NCBI GenBank assembly: GCA_903959905.1
Contig: CAJBYO010000085.1
Location: 1-64,000 of the forward strand
Direction: 5' to 3'
DNA from: an uncultured Bacteroidales bacterium
Lineage (GTDB): Bacteria > Bacteroidota > Bacteroidia > Bacteroidales > FEN-979
DNA length: 64,000 nucleotides
Positions 7,968 through 17,453 of this stretch are shown one piece after another. The notes below the pieces were generated by a model. That model saw only the letters and a program-made list of their open reading frames with translations. It did no database searches and was not told the DNA's origin. Position 1 is the stretch's first letter; every line of letters begins with the position of its first letter. Both the position numbers and the translations under genes were made by a program.

Positions 7968-8837
7968 ATGCCAGTGAAAAACATGATATCATCAAAAATA
8001 CCGGTTTGCATTACAATGATCATTCTCCTCCTGGGGCTTACCTTCCAATCCCATTGTCAGGATAACAAATATGATCCCAAAGGCAATCCGGATAAATGGA
8101 ATTTCAACATTACGCCATTTTTAATATTGCCCTGGGTGAATGGAAAGGTGCAGTCAGAAATGCTCTCGCAGGATTTCGGCATTGATCCGTCCGATTTTGT
8201 CAATTCGCTGAACGGTACGTTCATGATCAATACCGAGTTGTCGAAAGGAAAGTTCTTTGTCGCCCCATCGTACATTTATCTCCACAATGAGGTGGCAAAA
8301 ATTCTTTGGACGAGCCAGAATGGCAATCAGACCATTACGGCTGAGCCCTCCATGCAAAAACACATCCTGGAGCTGATCGCCGGGATGCGGTTCAGGCTGG
8401 GAACTAAATTCATGCTGGACCCCTATATCGGGTTCCGTTACACGATGTATCATCTGTTCGGATCGATACAAGGAATCGCAAATACCAATGAATTTGATGA
8501 AAATGTCGATTTCTGGGATCCGGTGCTTGGTTTCAAGGCGCACCTTTATCTGCATCCTCGTATTCCGATCGAGTTAAAAGCTGACATCGGCGGATTTGGC
8601 GTTGGCTCCAAACTAACCTGGTCAACATGGTTCAACATTGGTTATTCGGTTTCCCCAACAGTAGATCTTCTGGTCGGTTTTGCTGCCTTATCAAATCAAT
8701 ATGAGTCGGAAACTGCCTCGGGGCGAACCTATGGAATGACTTCTTTAACATACGGGATTTCCATAGGAGCAAGATTCTTTATTCCGTCAAGGGCAAAAGA
8801 CCCCGGGGTATTTAAGAAATTCAGCAAGAAAGATTAA
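7968..8837 (+). CDS. Outer-membrane protein, unknown function
   Basis: This 289-residue protein has an N-terminal signal peptide (hydrophobic stretch to about residue 30, ending in SHCQ). The body has beta-barrel character, with strands rich in Gly, Tyr and Phe, and a C-terminal segment ISIGARFFI typical of outer-membrane barrels. Met at 7983 is a possible alternative start. It is followed after 3 bases by another barrel gene, so the two are probably translated together. I cannot name a family with confidence. Confidence 0.65.
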   Translation: MPVKNMISSKIPVCITMIILLLGLTFQSHCQDNKYDPKGNPDKWNFNITPFLILPWVNGKVQSEMLSQDFGIDPSDFVNSLNGTFMINTELSKGKFFVAPSYIYLHNEVAKILWTSQNGNQTITAEPSMQKHILELIAGMRFRLGTKFMLDPYIGFRYTMYHLFGSIQGIANTNEFDENVDFWDPVLGFKAHLYLHPRIPIELKADIGGFGVGSKLTWSTWFNIGYSVSPTVDLLVGFAALSNQYESETASGRTYGMTSLTYGISIGARFFIPSRAKDPGVFKKFSKKD

Positions 8838-8840
8838 TAA

Positions 8841-9632
8841 ATGAGGAGGAACCTCTTTGTCACTTTATTTGTGCTCATGATGAGTTTAAATTTAACCCAT
8901 ACCGGAATCGCGCAGAATTCTTCTTTTGAATTCTGGCCCGAAACCGATATATGGTACAAACTGACTCCGTCCTGGCGTCTTTCAGCATTCATCCCCATTA
9001 CGAAATACAATGAGAGCAAGTACCGTGATCTGAATATTTATTTACAGGTGGATTTTGCATGGGGGAAGACGAAACGCATCGCACTAAGGAGGCTGGTGGA
9101 TGAAAACAGGGTTCAGCAGATGAAATCATGGTTGGTGAGAGGCGGGTTTATGGAGGGTTGGAGCCTTGGTGAAAACGCAGGTACCTACACTGAAGACATG
9201 CTCTTCGCAGAAATTCATAAAAGGGTCCCGCTCAAAGGCGGAGTATTGCTTTCCAACCGGTTTCGCACCGACCTTCGCTGGGTTGGCAATGATGCCAACT
9301 TCTCGTACAGGTTCCGTTACCGGATTATGTTAGAGAAGGAGTTAACAGCGGGGCGCAGTTCCATCATTCCTTATGTGAACGCAGAACCTTACTGGGATTC
9401 TCGCTATTCGACAGTGAACAGGATCAGGCTGATCGGAGGGACCACCGTGGCGTGGGGGCCGCGCCTGGCATATGAGGCCAACATCACCTATCAGTACGAT
9501 TCACATTATGATACAGCAAACCTTTATGCTTTCAACTTTATCCTGCATGTGTACTTTGAAACGGCCCGGGCCAAAACCAGAGCTGAAAGTTATGAACAGC
9601 CAGGGTATGATCAGCCATCAAAAAGCGAATAG
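8841..9632 (+). CDS. Outer-membrane protein, DUF2490-like
   Basis: This 263-residue protein has a signal peptide ending near GIAQ. The barrel-like body has regular WETD/YKLT-type strands and a C-terminal NFILHVYFE strand, reminiscent of DUF2490 family barrels. The start lies 3 bases after the preceding gene, which favours translational coupling. The C-terminal 25 residues are polar and probably lie outside the barrel. The substrate is unknown; by context it is one of several envelope proteins accompanying the desulfinase-like module. Confidence 0.65.
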   Translation: MRRNLFVTLFVLMMSLNLTHTGIAQNSSFEFWPETDIWYKLTPSWRLSAFIPITKYNESKYRDLNIYLQVDFAWGKTKRIALRRLVDENRVQQMKSWLVRGGFMEGWSLGENAGTYTEDMLFAEIHKRVPLKGGVLLSNRFRTDLRWVGNDANFSYRFRYRIMLEKELTAGRSSIIPYVNAEPYWDSRYSTVNRIRLIGGTTVAWGPRLAYEANITYQYDSHYDTANLYAFNFILHVYFETARAKTRAESYEQPGYDQPSKSE

Positions 9633-9688
9633 ATCAATCAAAAATGAAAACAAACCAATTTGAAAATTAATAACTTTATTTGATAACT

Positions 9689-10810
9689 ATGAAAAAATCT
9701 ATCTTACTATTTGCAGCATGTTTCCTTCTTTTCATACAGGTGTTCAGCCAGGTTTATACCAATAAAATTGTAGGAACAAAAAATGAAGCGCTGAAAGATA
9801 GTATTGAAAAAAAAGGATACCCTTATATCTTGCCGATCTGGGGTAAGAAAGCTGCCGCAAAAGGATATCAGCTCCCCTACTCAGCCGGGATCAGCGTGAA
9901 TTATTTCTGGCAGGAATCCAGCCTGATCATCGACAACCTAATGGTTGGCTTCAACAACGGGGAAATGCACAACCTGGATGAAATCATCCGGTTCGAAGAT
10001 GCGAAAGCATCTGCCAGTTCGATCAACATCAGGCCGGATTTCTGGCTGTTCCCTTTTTTAAATGTTTATGGTGTTTTTGCAAAAGCCAAAACATCAACGG
10101 CCATCAATGCCGGCGTATGGCTTCCCGATTTTGACAGCACTTGGTCGCAGGTTGGTTCAATTTCGACCACCGCCAATTTTGACGCCACAGCCCTTGGGTT
10201 TGGTATAACGCCAACCTTTGGAGCAGGAGGAATATGGATCGCCCTGGACATGAATTTTGTTTGGACCGATGTAAGCGCGCTCGACAAGCCTGTTTTTACC
10301 TTCGTATTTGACCCCAGGGTTGGCAAGACCTTCCAGTTTAAGAATCCGAACATGAACATCGCCGCCTGGGTGGGTGCTTTCAGGGTTAACTTTACATCTA
10401 ATACCGCGGGTTCGATAAACCTGTCGGAAGTATTCCCCACCGCTGAATTGCAGGCAAAAGTTGACCAGGGGTTTGTAAAAGTCGGAGAAACGTCGCAGCA
10501 GGTAACTGCATGGTGGGACGGACTGACCCCTGTTGAACAAAAGAACCCGATCAACGTGGCTAAGTATGATGCCGCCAACAAAGCCCTTGCCAAGACCAGT
10601 GAAGTGTTGACTGCCGCGGATGCGGCATTGAAGGATGGCCAGAGCGCCACTGTTCAATACTCACTTGAGAAATCCCTGAAAAACAAATGGAATTTCGTAA
10701 TAGGAACTCAGTTTCAGATCAACAGGCATTTTATGCTGCGTGCCGAGTATGGTTTCCTGGGCTCCCGGAACCAATTCATCGGCGGAGTGCAGTATCGGTT
10801 CGGGTTATAA
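9689..10810 (+). CDS. Outer-membrane protein with a charged internal insertion
   Basis: This 373-residue protein starts MKKSILLF with a signal peptide ending FSQ. The N-terminal two thirds and the last 50 residues have barrel-type strands ending VQYRFGL, the classic outer-membrane C-terminus with an aromatic near the end. Between about residues 245 and 325 lies a polar, Ala/Lys-rich, probably helical segment that interrupts the barrel pattern, possibly a large periplasmic or surface domain. An in-frame TTG at 9680 is a less likely start. The function is unknown. Confidence 0.65.
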   Translation: MKKSILLFAACFLLFIQVFSQVYTNKIVGTKNEALKDSIEKKGYPYILPIWGKKAAAKGYQLPYSAGISVNYFWQESSLIIDNLMVGFNNGEMHNLDEIIRFEDAKASASSINIRPDFWLFPFLNVYGVFAKAKTSTAINAGVWLPDFDSTWSQVGSISTTANFDATALGFGITPTFGAGGIWIALDMNFVWTDVSALDKPVFTFVFDPRVGKTFQFKNPNMNIAAWVGAFRVNFTSNTAGSINLSEVFPTAELQAKVDQGFVKVGETSQQVTAWWDGLTPVEQKNPINVAKYDAANKALAKTSEVLTAADAALKDGQSATVQYSLEKSLKNKWNFVIGTQFQINRHFMLRAEYGFLGSRNQFIGGVQYRFGL

Positions 10811-10852
10811 TCACTATCCTTTTAGCTTAACTAACTATAATTCTTTCGCTCC

Positions 10853-11938
10853 ATGAATCCTAAATCAACAGGCAATTCAATCTTCGATACCACCATCCGG
10901 CTGCTCATCCTTTTATTGATCGTTGCCTGGTGCCTGCTGATCATGTATCCTTTTATGAACATCATATTGTGGAGCCTTATTCTTGCAGTTGCACTTTATC
11001 CGCTTCACAGCAAACTGTCCAAAAAGTTGGGTGGAAAGCCAAAACTTGCCTCATTCATTATCATTCTTACTATCCTGGTCATAGTCATCCTCCCCACCTG
11101 GTTTTTGATAGGCTCCCTTATTGATGAGATTAAAGCACTCAAGGTGAGTTATGATAGCGGTACACTAACTATTCCACCGCCTGCCGAAAAGATCAAAGCC
11201 TGGCCCATTATCGGGGAGAAACTTTATACTACCTGGCAAAGTGCCTATGTTAACCTGGAACAGGTCATCGTAAAATATCAAGACCAGTTGATCGGCATCG
11301 GGCACAAATTAGCCATGGGAATATTAAGCGCTGCCGGCGGTGTAATTCAGATCATGGTGTCGCTTTTCATTGCAGGGATATTGCTGGTTATCGGAGGAGC
11401 CGGTGAAGCGATCCGTAATTTTTTCAGGAAAGCAGCCGGTAACAGGGGAGATGAATTTGCTGATATCACACTCAAAATTGTCGGTAGTGTTGTTAAAGGG
11501 ATACTTGGAGAAGCGCTCGTGATGGCAATGTTGCACGGAATAGTATTCTGGCTGGCAGGTATTCCCTATGCCGGGATATGGACATTGCTGGTATTTGTTT
11601 TAGCGGTATGTCAAATACCGGTATTCTTGATATCTGTGCCCGTCATGATTTATTTATTCGCAGCGAGTGAGATCCTGCCGGCAATATTATGGAGCGTGTC
11701 TCTTCTGGTGGTAAGCTTTTCAGACGACGTTCTCACACCCATTCTGATTGGAAAGGGCGCCCCGGTCCCCATGGTGGTGATATTCATCGGCGTTATCGGC
11801 GGATTCATCTTCTCCGGCTTTATCGGGCTCTTTACCGGAGCCATCGTGATGTCGTTGGGTTATAAGTTATTTGCAGGTTGGATTAACTCAGCATCTGAAG
11901 GCAATCAGGTTAATGATCAAACAGTTTCTGATAGTTAA
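10853..11938 (+). CDS. AI-2E family (TqsA/PerM-like) membrane transporter
   Basis: This 361-residue inner-membrane protein has two N-terminal transmembrane helices, a hydrophilic region at about residues 90-140, and a C-terminal bundle of five to six helices. This is the layout of PF01594 proteins (TqsA, PerM and some Na+/H+ antiporters). Members export small molecules or ions, and the family name does not fix the substrate. It is the only multi-helix permease between the two BASS genes in this co-directional block, so it could export a pathway product. Confidence 0.8.
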   Translation: MNPKSTGNSIFDTTIRLLILLLIVAWCLLIMYPFMNIILWSLILAVALYPLHSKLSKKLGGKPKLASFIIILTILVIVILPTWFLIGSLIDEIKALKVSYDSGTLTIPPPAEKIKAWPIIGEKLYTTWQSAYVNLEQVIVKYQDQLIGIGHKLAMGILSAAGGVIQIMVSLFIAGILLVIGGAGEAIRNFFRKAAGNRGDEFADITLKIVGSVVKGILGEALVMAMLHGIVFWLAGIPYAGIWTLLVFVLAVCQIPVFLISVPVMIYLFAASEILPAILWSVSLLVVSFSDDVLTPILIGKGAPVPMVVIFIGVIGGFIFSGFIGLFTGAIVMSLGYKLFAGWINSASEGNQVNDQTVSDS

Positions 11939-11957
11939 CAAATTTAAAACCAGTAAT

Positions 11958-12653
11958 ATGAAAACTTCACGTATGATCAGCAAAGGCCGGTTCCCTCTTA
12001 TGGTTTTCGTTCTAACCTTTTTTTACCTCTTTGCCAATTCACAAACAGATTCTCTTAAGATGAGCCAGTCCGATACGACCTTAAAAAAGCAAGAGAATGA
12101 AAAGAGCAAGGAAAAAGGAAAGGGGTGGAATGACGAATTCATCGTTTATGTTGGTGGCAGTTTGAATATGCTAAGTGTTTCGGGCGCCAGTTATGAAAAT
12201 CACACAGTTCCGGGTTATATGCTGGGCGGTGCCTATAAACGTGGCAAGTTTTTTTACTGGCAAGTTGGTGCACGCTATAATAACGCTGTATATAGTCTTA
12301 CCGATTTATCAAAGCCTGCAGACACAACTGTTACCGATAGCGTATTCAGTATCAGAGATATCGGAATCCCAATTACCGGCGGGATAAATTTCCTGTCGGC
12401 CACCAACAGGATATTCGCACTTCGCCTTTTTGTCAGTGCAATCCCGTCTTTTGCAATTGGCGTCGGAGAAAATGATCTTGGGATAGGTAAGGATCAAATC
12501 AACACTTTTAATCTTTACGGCCAGGCAGGAATTGGTGTAAATATATTTTTTATGGTACTTGAAGCCGGGTTGAACTATGGATTTAAGGATGTATTTAAGA
12601 ATGACCAATCAAAACCAGCACAAATTTTTGTTCATCTGGGGTTTCGTTTTTAA
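11958..12653 (+). CDS. Outer-membrane beta-barrel protein, unknown
   Basis: This 231-residue protein starts at MKTSRMIS, because the longer frame would run into the preceding transporter gene. A signal peptide ends near FANSQ. It is followed by a low-complexity Lys/Glu-rich linker (about residues 45-62) and then a small barrel of about eight strands ending FVHLGFRF. This layout resembles PorT-like or OmpA-like small barrels of Bacteroidota. The specific function is unknown. Confidence 0.6.
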   Translation: MKTSRMISKGRFPLMVFVLTFFYLFANSQTDSLKMSQSDTTLKKQENEKSKEKGKGWNDEFIVYVGGSLNMLSVSGASYENHTVPGYMLGGAYKRGKFFYWQVGARYNNAVYSLTDLSKPADTTVTDSVFSIRDIGIPITGGINFLSATNRIFALRLFVSAIPSFAIGVGENDLGIGKDQINTFNLYGQAGIGVNIFFMVLEAGLNYGFKDVFKNDQSKPAQIFVHLGFRF

Positions 12654-12768
12654 TTGGATGGCTGCCTAATATGATCTATTTGAACAGCTTAAATACGAAA
12701 CAAAGACAAATAACACAATAAACAAGAAAAACCAGAATCTTTAAAGCAACCACATTAAATACAAAAGA

Positions 12769-13575
12769 ATGAAAATCCAGAAAATACTAATGCCGATTAT
12801 GGCCATCATGCTAATTTCACAGGTGATGCAAGGCCAGGTTCTGATATCATTGCTGTTTGGGGACAAACTCAATTCTCCGACATTAAAATTCGGGCTCGAT
12901 GGCGGAGCAAATTTTTCCACCATAAGTAACCTAAGTCCTTCAAAATACCGTACCGGTTTTAATCTTGGTTTTTATTTTGATTTTCTGCTTAAAAAGGATA
13001 AACCATGGTATCTCCATACAGGTGTACTGGTTAAATCAGCCCTTGGAGCTAGGGGGATCAGTCCGTACCATCTTACCAACTCAGATTCCACTGCTCTTGA
13101 CAGCCTCTTTATTGGTGGCACTGTCGACCGGAAATTAAGTTACTTCAACGTGCCGGTTTTAATAAGGTACAAGTTTAAGAATAATCTGTTTGTTGAACTG
13201 GGCCCGATGATCAGTTTACTTTATAAAGCAAACGATGACTTTTCCACCCAGGTCGAAAACGAGGAGGATCTCACATTTAAGAACGATGTCAGGGACCTGT
13301 ACAATCGGATCGATGTGGGAGGTATGGCCGGTATCGGGTATGCCATAGATGCGTTGAATGGGATGAATTTTGGCCTTAGGTATTACTACGGATTTATGGA
13401 TATTCTGAAAAACAACGCCGGCGATCCTCAACGAAACTCATCATTCTATTTATTTGCAAGCATTCCAATCGGAGCCGGCGAAAAAGCAAAAGCAAAAAAC
13501 GCAGAGAAGGCAAAAGAGAAGAAAATGAGGAAGGAACAAAAAATGAAAGAGCAGCAATTGGAAAAGCAAAAATAA
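12769..13575 (+). CDS. PorT-like outer-membrane barrel with Lys-rich tail
   Basis: This 268-residue protein has a signal peptide ending near MQGQ and an outer-membrane beta-barrel resembling the PorT/OMP_b-brl_2 type (GGANFSTI near residue 45, repeated aromatic-glycine strands). The last 35 residues are almost purely Lys/Glu/Ala/Gln and probably form a charged helix after the barrel, which is unusual because barrels normally end with the last strand. A 115-base gap with nothing recognisable separates it from the gene before. Confidence 0.62.
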   Translation: MKIQKILMPIMAIMLISQVMQGQVLISLLFGDKLNSPTLKFGLDGGANFSTISNLSPSKYRTGFNLGFYFDFLLKKDKPWYLHTGVLVKSALGARGISPYHLTNSDSTALDSLFIGGTVDRKLSYFNVPVLIRYKFKNNLFVELGPMISLLYKANDDFSTQVENEEDLTFKNDVRDLYNRIDVGGMAGIGYAIDALNGMNFGLRYYYGFMDILKNNAGDPQRNSSFYLFASIPIGAGEKAKAKNAEKAKEKKMRKEQKMKEQQLEKQK

Positions 13576-13596
13576 TACGACGGAAAATTTATAACA

Positions 13597-16329
13597 ATGG
13601 AAAAGACCAGATTAACAGAAGCCCGGGAGAACAAGAGTCTGTGGAAAAAGTGGGGTCCCTATTTAAGTGAACGTCAATGGGGAACTGTACGCGAGGACTA
13701 CAGCCCGGGTGGCGATGCCTGGGATTTTTTCACCCACGATCATGCCCGCTCACGTGCCTACCGCTGGGGTGAAGACGGTATTGCAGGCATTTCCGATGAC
13801 AAGCAGCGTCTGTGCTTCGCCCTCGCCCTGTGGAATGGCAAAGACCCCATTCTCAAGGAGCGGCTTTTCGGATTGACCAACAGCCAGGGCAATCATGGCG
13901 AGGATGTGAAGGAGTACTACTTCTATCTTGACAGCACACCGACCCATTCCTATATGAAGTACCTGTACAAATACCCGCAGGCAGCTTTCCCGTATGAAGA
14001 TCTGGTGCAAACAAACGGTAACCGCACACGGGAGGAGATGGAGTATGAATTGCTCGACACGGGTGTTTTCAATGAAGACCGTTATTTCGATGTCTTTATC
14101 GAATACGCTAAAGCGGGTTCGGATGACATCCTCGTGAAGATCACCGTTACCAACCGGGGACCTGAAGCCGCCGATCTGCACCTGCTGCCTACACTCTGGT
14201 TCCGCAACGACTGGTCGGCCTGGATATCTGATTCGAACAGGGCTTCAACGAAACCTAAACTTACGCAAATCAAGACAAAGAAAGGGGTGAGTGCACTCTC
14301 TGCCAATCATTCAATACTTGGTGAATTTACTTTTTCATGTGAAGGAGACGTACCGCTTCTTTTTACCGAAAACGAAACAAATCACGAAAGGCTTTTCCCC
14401 GGGACAAAAAACGAAAGTCCGTATGTTAAAGATGGCATTAACGATTGTGTGGTAAATGATTTTAAAGAGAAAGTAAATCCTGAACTTCAGGGAACAAAAG
14501 CTGCGGCACATTACCAGGTGAATATCGGTGCCGGCCAAACATCGGAAATCCGGTTGCGGCTTACCGGAAAATCTAATGCAAGTAACGGCAACATCTTCGG
14601 GAAAAGTTTTGATACGGTATTTGCTGGCAGGCTGAACGAAGCAGATGAATTTTACAAATCAGTAACCCCTTCTGCCATAAGTGCCGATGAGGCCAATGTG
14701 ATGCGGCAGGCCCTTGCCGGGATGCTCTGGAGCAAACAGTTCTTCTTTTTTGACGGAGACAACTGGCTGGACGAACATAACTCCAACCCTCTCCATTCTG
14801 GCTTCAAGAATGCCCGCAATTCAGAATGGTACCACATGCTCAATGAAGACATCATCTCTATGCCCGACAAGTGGGAATATCCATGGTATGCTGCCTGGGA
14901 TCTTGCGTTTCATGCGATCCCACTCTCCATTGTTGATCCCGATTTTGCCAAAGAGCAGATGGAGCTTATGCTCCGAGGTTTATATCTGCATCCCAACGGG
15001 CAGATGCCGGCGTATGAATGGAATTTCAGCGATGTAAATCCACCGGTACATGCCTGGGCCAGTTTATTTCTGCACCGAATGGATATGGCCATAAATGGCA
15101 AGGCAGATGTGAATTTTTTAAGGTCGACCTTCAATAAATTATTGATAAACTTTACCTGGTGGGTAAACCGTAAAGACCGGTATGGCAAAAATGTATTTGA
15201 AGGCGGATTCCTTGGCCTTGACAATATTGGCGTTTTTGACCGGAGCGCGCCTTTGCCGACCGGCGGCAGCCTTGAACAGGCCGACGGTACAGCGTGGATG
15301 GCGCTGTTCAGCCAGAACATGCTTGAACTGGCTGCAGAACTTGCGTTTCACGATCCTTCCTATGAAGAAATGGTTGTAAAATTCACACAGCACTTTCAAT
15401 TCATTGCCATGGCTATGAACAAGCAGGGTCCTGAGGGGATGTGGGATGAGGAGGACGGTTTTTACTACGATCTGCTCAGGTTACCCGACGGAAGTGCCAC
15501 AAAGCTGAAAGTTCGCTCGCTGGTAGGATTATTGCCTTTGTGCGCCACCAGTGTTATCGAAAAGGGTCAGCGTGAACATATCCCGGCTGCAATGGCCAAT
15601 ATTATGGAGCGCAAGCGCAGAATGCCTGAACTTTGGGCCTCCATACACCCCACCGGACCAGGCCATTTCGGAGTGAATGAAAGGGGCATTCTTGCCCTTG
15701 TTAACCCGGAACGGCTAAGAAGGATCCTTGACAAGATGCTGGACGAGAATGAGTTCCTAGGCCCCCATGGAATCCGTTCAATTTCAAAATTCCATGAGCA
15801 GCACCCATACGTATTGCATGAAGGGGGACAAGAGTACCGGGTCGATTATCTGCCTGCCGAGTCGAATACAGGAATGTTTGGTGGCAACTCCAACTGGCGC
15901 GGACCCGTGTGGATGCCGGTAAACCTATTGCTTGTCAGGGCGCTGCAGCAGTTCTACCTGTATTACGGAGACAATTTTAAAGTCGAATGTCCAACCGGGT
16001 CCGGAAAACTGATGAACCTCTTTGAGGTGAGCAAAGAGATCAGCCGCAGACTTACCAGCACATTTACCCGCGATGAACACGGCAGGCGACCTGTATATGG
16101 AGGCACAGAGAAATTCCAGACAGATCCGCATTGGCGCGACTACATTCTCTTTTACGAGTACTTCCATGGCGACAATGGTGCCGGACTAGGCGCCAGTCAT
16201 CAAACGGGATGGACCGGGGTCACAGCAATGCTCATCCAACTTTATGGACATCTTGCAGGTGATAGTCTTTTGAAAAGTGGAAAGAATGCCGCATTCCATA
16301 AAGATACCAAAGTTGCCCCGAAAAAGTAA
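13597..16329 (+). CDS. GH63-like glucosidase (MGH1C1A type)
   Basis: This 910-residue protein has no signal peptide. The C-terminal two thirds form the (alpha/alpha)6 barrel of GH63-like glucosidases: WYAAWDLAFH near residue 430, MPAYEWNFSDVNPP near 470 and NWRGPVWMPVN near 768 are characteristic of bacterial mannosyl-oligosaccharide-glucosidase relatives. It probably hydrolyses an alpha-glucoside in the cytosol. Related bacterial enzymes act on glucosylglycerate or mannosylglycerate or have unknown substrates. It sits directly before a glucose-dehydrogenase-like and a lactonase-like gene, so released glucose or a glucose derivative could be oxidised. Its role in the cluster is inference. Confidence 0.82.
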   Translation: MEKTRLTEARENKSLWKKWGPYLSERQWGTVREDYSPGGDAWDFFTHDHARSRAYRWGEDGIAGISDDKQRLCFALALWNGKDPILKERLFGLTNSQGNHGEDVKEYYFYLDSTPTHSYMKYLYKYPQAAFPYEDLVQTNGNRTREEMEYELLDTGVFNEDRYFDVFIEYAKAGSDDILVKITVTNRGPEAADLHLLPTLWFRNDWSAWISDSNRASTKPKLTQIKTKKGVSALSANHSILGEFTFSCEGDVPLLFTENETNHERLFPGTKNESPYVKDGINDCVVNDFKEKVNPELQGTKAAAHYQVNIGAGQTSEIRLRLTGKSNASNGNIFGKSFDTVFAGRLNEADEFYKSVTPSAISADEANVMRQALAGMLWSKQFFFFDGDNWLDEHNSNPLHSGFKNARNSEWYHMLNEDIISMPDKWEYPWYAAWDLAFHAIPLSIVDPDFAKEQMELMLRGLYLHPNGQMPAYEWNFSDVNPPVHAWASLFLHRMDMAINGKADVNFLRSTFNKLLINFTWWVNRKDRYGKNVFEGGFLGLDNIGVFDRSAPLPTGGSLEQADGTAWMALFSQNMLELAAELAFHDPSYEEMVVKFTQHFQFIAMAMNKQGPEGMWDEEDGFYYDLLRLPDGSATKLKVRSLVGLLPLCATSVIEKGQREHIPAAMANIMERKRRMPELWASIHPTGPGHFGVNERGILALVNPERLRRILDKMLDENEFLGPHGIRSISKFHEQHPYVLHEGGQEYRVDYLPAESNTGMFGGNSNWRGPVWMPVNLLLVRALQQFYLYYGDNFKVECPTGSGKLMNLFEVSKEISRRLTSTFTRDEHGRRPVYGGTEKFQTDPHWRDYILFYEYFHGDNGAGLGASHQTGWTGVTAMLIQLYGHLAGDSLLKSGKNAAFHKDTKVAPKK

Positions 16330-16378
16330 AGTTAATTGCATCAGTCATCTTGAATAACATAATCTTAATGAACCAATT

Positions 16379-17431
16379 ATGAAAGCCATTACAGTTGAAC
16401 CAAAAATACCCGGAACCGCAAGATATATGGAGATGCCGGAACCGGATGTACGTGACGGGTCGGTGCTCGTGGAGGCTGTTGCCGTTGGCGTGTGCGGTAC
16501 CGATGTGGAAATTGTCGAAGGAAAATATGGCTGGGCCCCTCCGGGCCAGCAATATCTTATCCTGGGCCATGAATCATTGGGCCGCGTGATTGATCCGGGT
16601 CCTGCGGGCGGACTCAAAAAGGGCGACCTGGTGGTTGGCATCGTGCGGCGTCCGGATCCTGTACCTTGTCCGAATTGTGCTGTGGGCGAATGGGATATGT
16701 GCCGCAACGGCCTTTACACCGAGCGAGGTATTAAAGAGATCCACGGATTCATGTCGCAACGCTGGCGGATCGAGCCTGAATACGCCGTAAAAGTTGATTC
16801 AGCCCTGGGAATCCTGGGTGTTCTTCTTGAACCTACAACGGTTGTAACAAAAGCATTGGAGCAGATCGGCATGATTGGCCGGCGTTCATTCTGGGAACCC
16901 CGTGTTGTTTTGGTTACAGGTGCGGGACCAATAGGCCTTCTGGCTGCCCTGAGTCTCAAAATACATGGGATTGAAGAAATACATGTCCTTGACAGGATGG
17001 AATCGGGGTCCAAACCCGACCTGGTAAGAGAACTGGGGGCCATCTATCACTCGGGAAGTGTCGCTAATCTGGGATTTGAACCGGATGCAATTGTTGAATG
17101 TACAGGCGTTGGGCAGGTAATTTCCGATTGTATCCAGAAAGTTGGGCCAAATGGGATCGTTTGTCTTACCGGTGTCGGGCATGGCGGTGTGGTAACATCA
17201 GCTCCAACAGCCAATGTTGCTGCTGCTGCAGTATTACGAAATACAGTGATTGTTGGAAGCGTCAATGCCAACAAACGGCACTGGTACAGGGCCGGGCAAA
17301 CATTGGCCAAAGCCGATAAATCATGGCTGGCAAAACTCATCACACGCGTTGAAAGGCCGGAGAACTTCATGAAGGCACTGGAAAGGCAACCGGATGACAT
17401 CAAAGTTGTGATTCAGTTTTCTGATATTTAG
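16379..17431 (+). CDS. Zinc-dependent glucose 1-dehydrogenase-like MDR oxidoreductase
   Basis: This 350-residue medium-chain dehydrogenase has the catalytic zinc ligands Cys39 (GVCGTD) and His64-Glu65 (GHES), a structural-zinc loop PCPNC with a further Cys, and the nucleotide fold GAGPIGLLAAL. The N-terminal loop and domain arrangement resemble archaeal and bacterial glucose 1-dehydrogenases (aldose to lactone, NAD(P)+). It is placed between the glucosidase and a lactonase-like protein. Other aldoses or polyols remain possible substrates, including 6-deoxy-6-sulfoglucose. Confidence 0.82.
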   Translation: MKAITVEPKIPGTARYMEMPEPDVRDGSVLVEAVAVGVCGTDVEIVEGKYGWAPPGQQYLILGHESLGRVIDPGPAGGLKKGDLVVGIVRRPDPVPCPNCAVGEWDMCRNGLYTERGIKEIHGFMSQRWRIEPEYAVKVDSALGILGVLLEPTTVVTKALEQIGMIGRRSFWEPRVVLVTGAGPIGLLAALSLKIHGIEEIHVLDRMESGSKPDLVRELGAIYHSGSVANLGFEPDAIVECTGVGQVISDCIQKVGPNGIVCLTGVGHGGVVTSAPTANVAAAAVLRNTVIVGSVNANKRHWYRAGQTLAKADKSWLAKLITRVERPENFMKALERQPDDIKVVIQFSDI

Positions 17432-17453
17432 TACTTCAGTGGTATAAAACGAA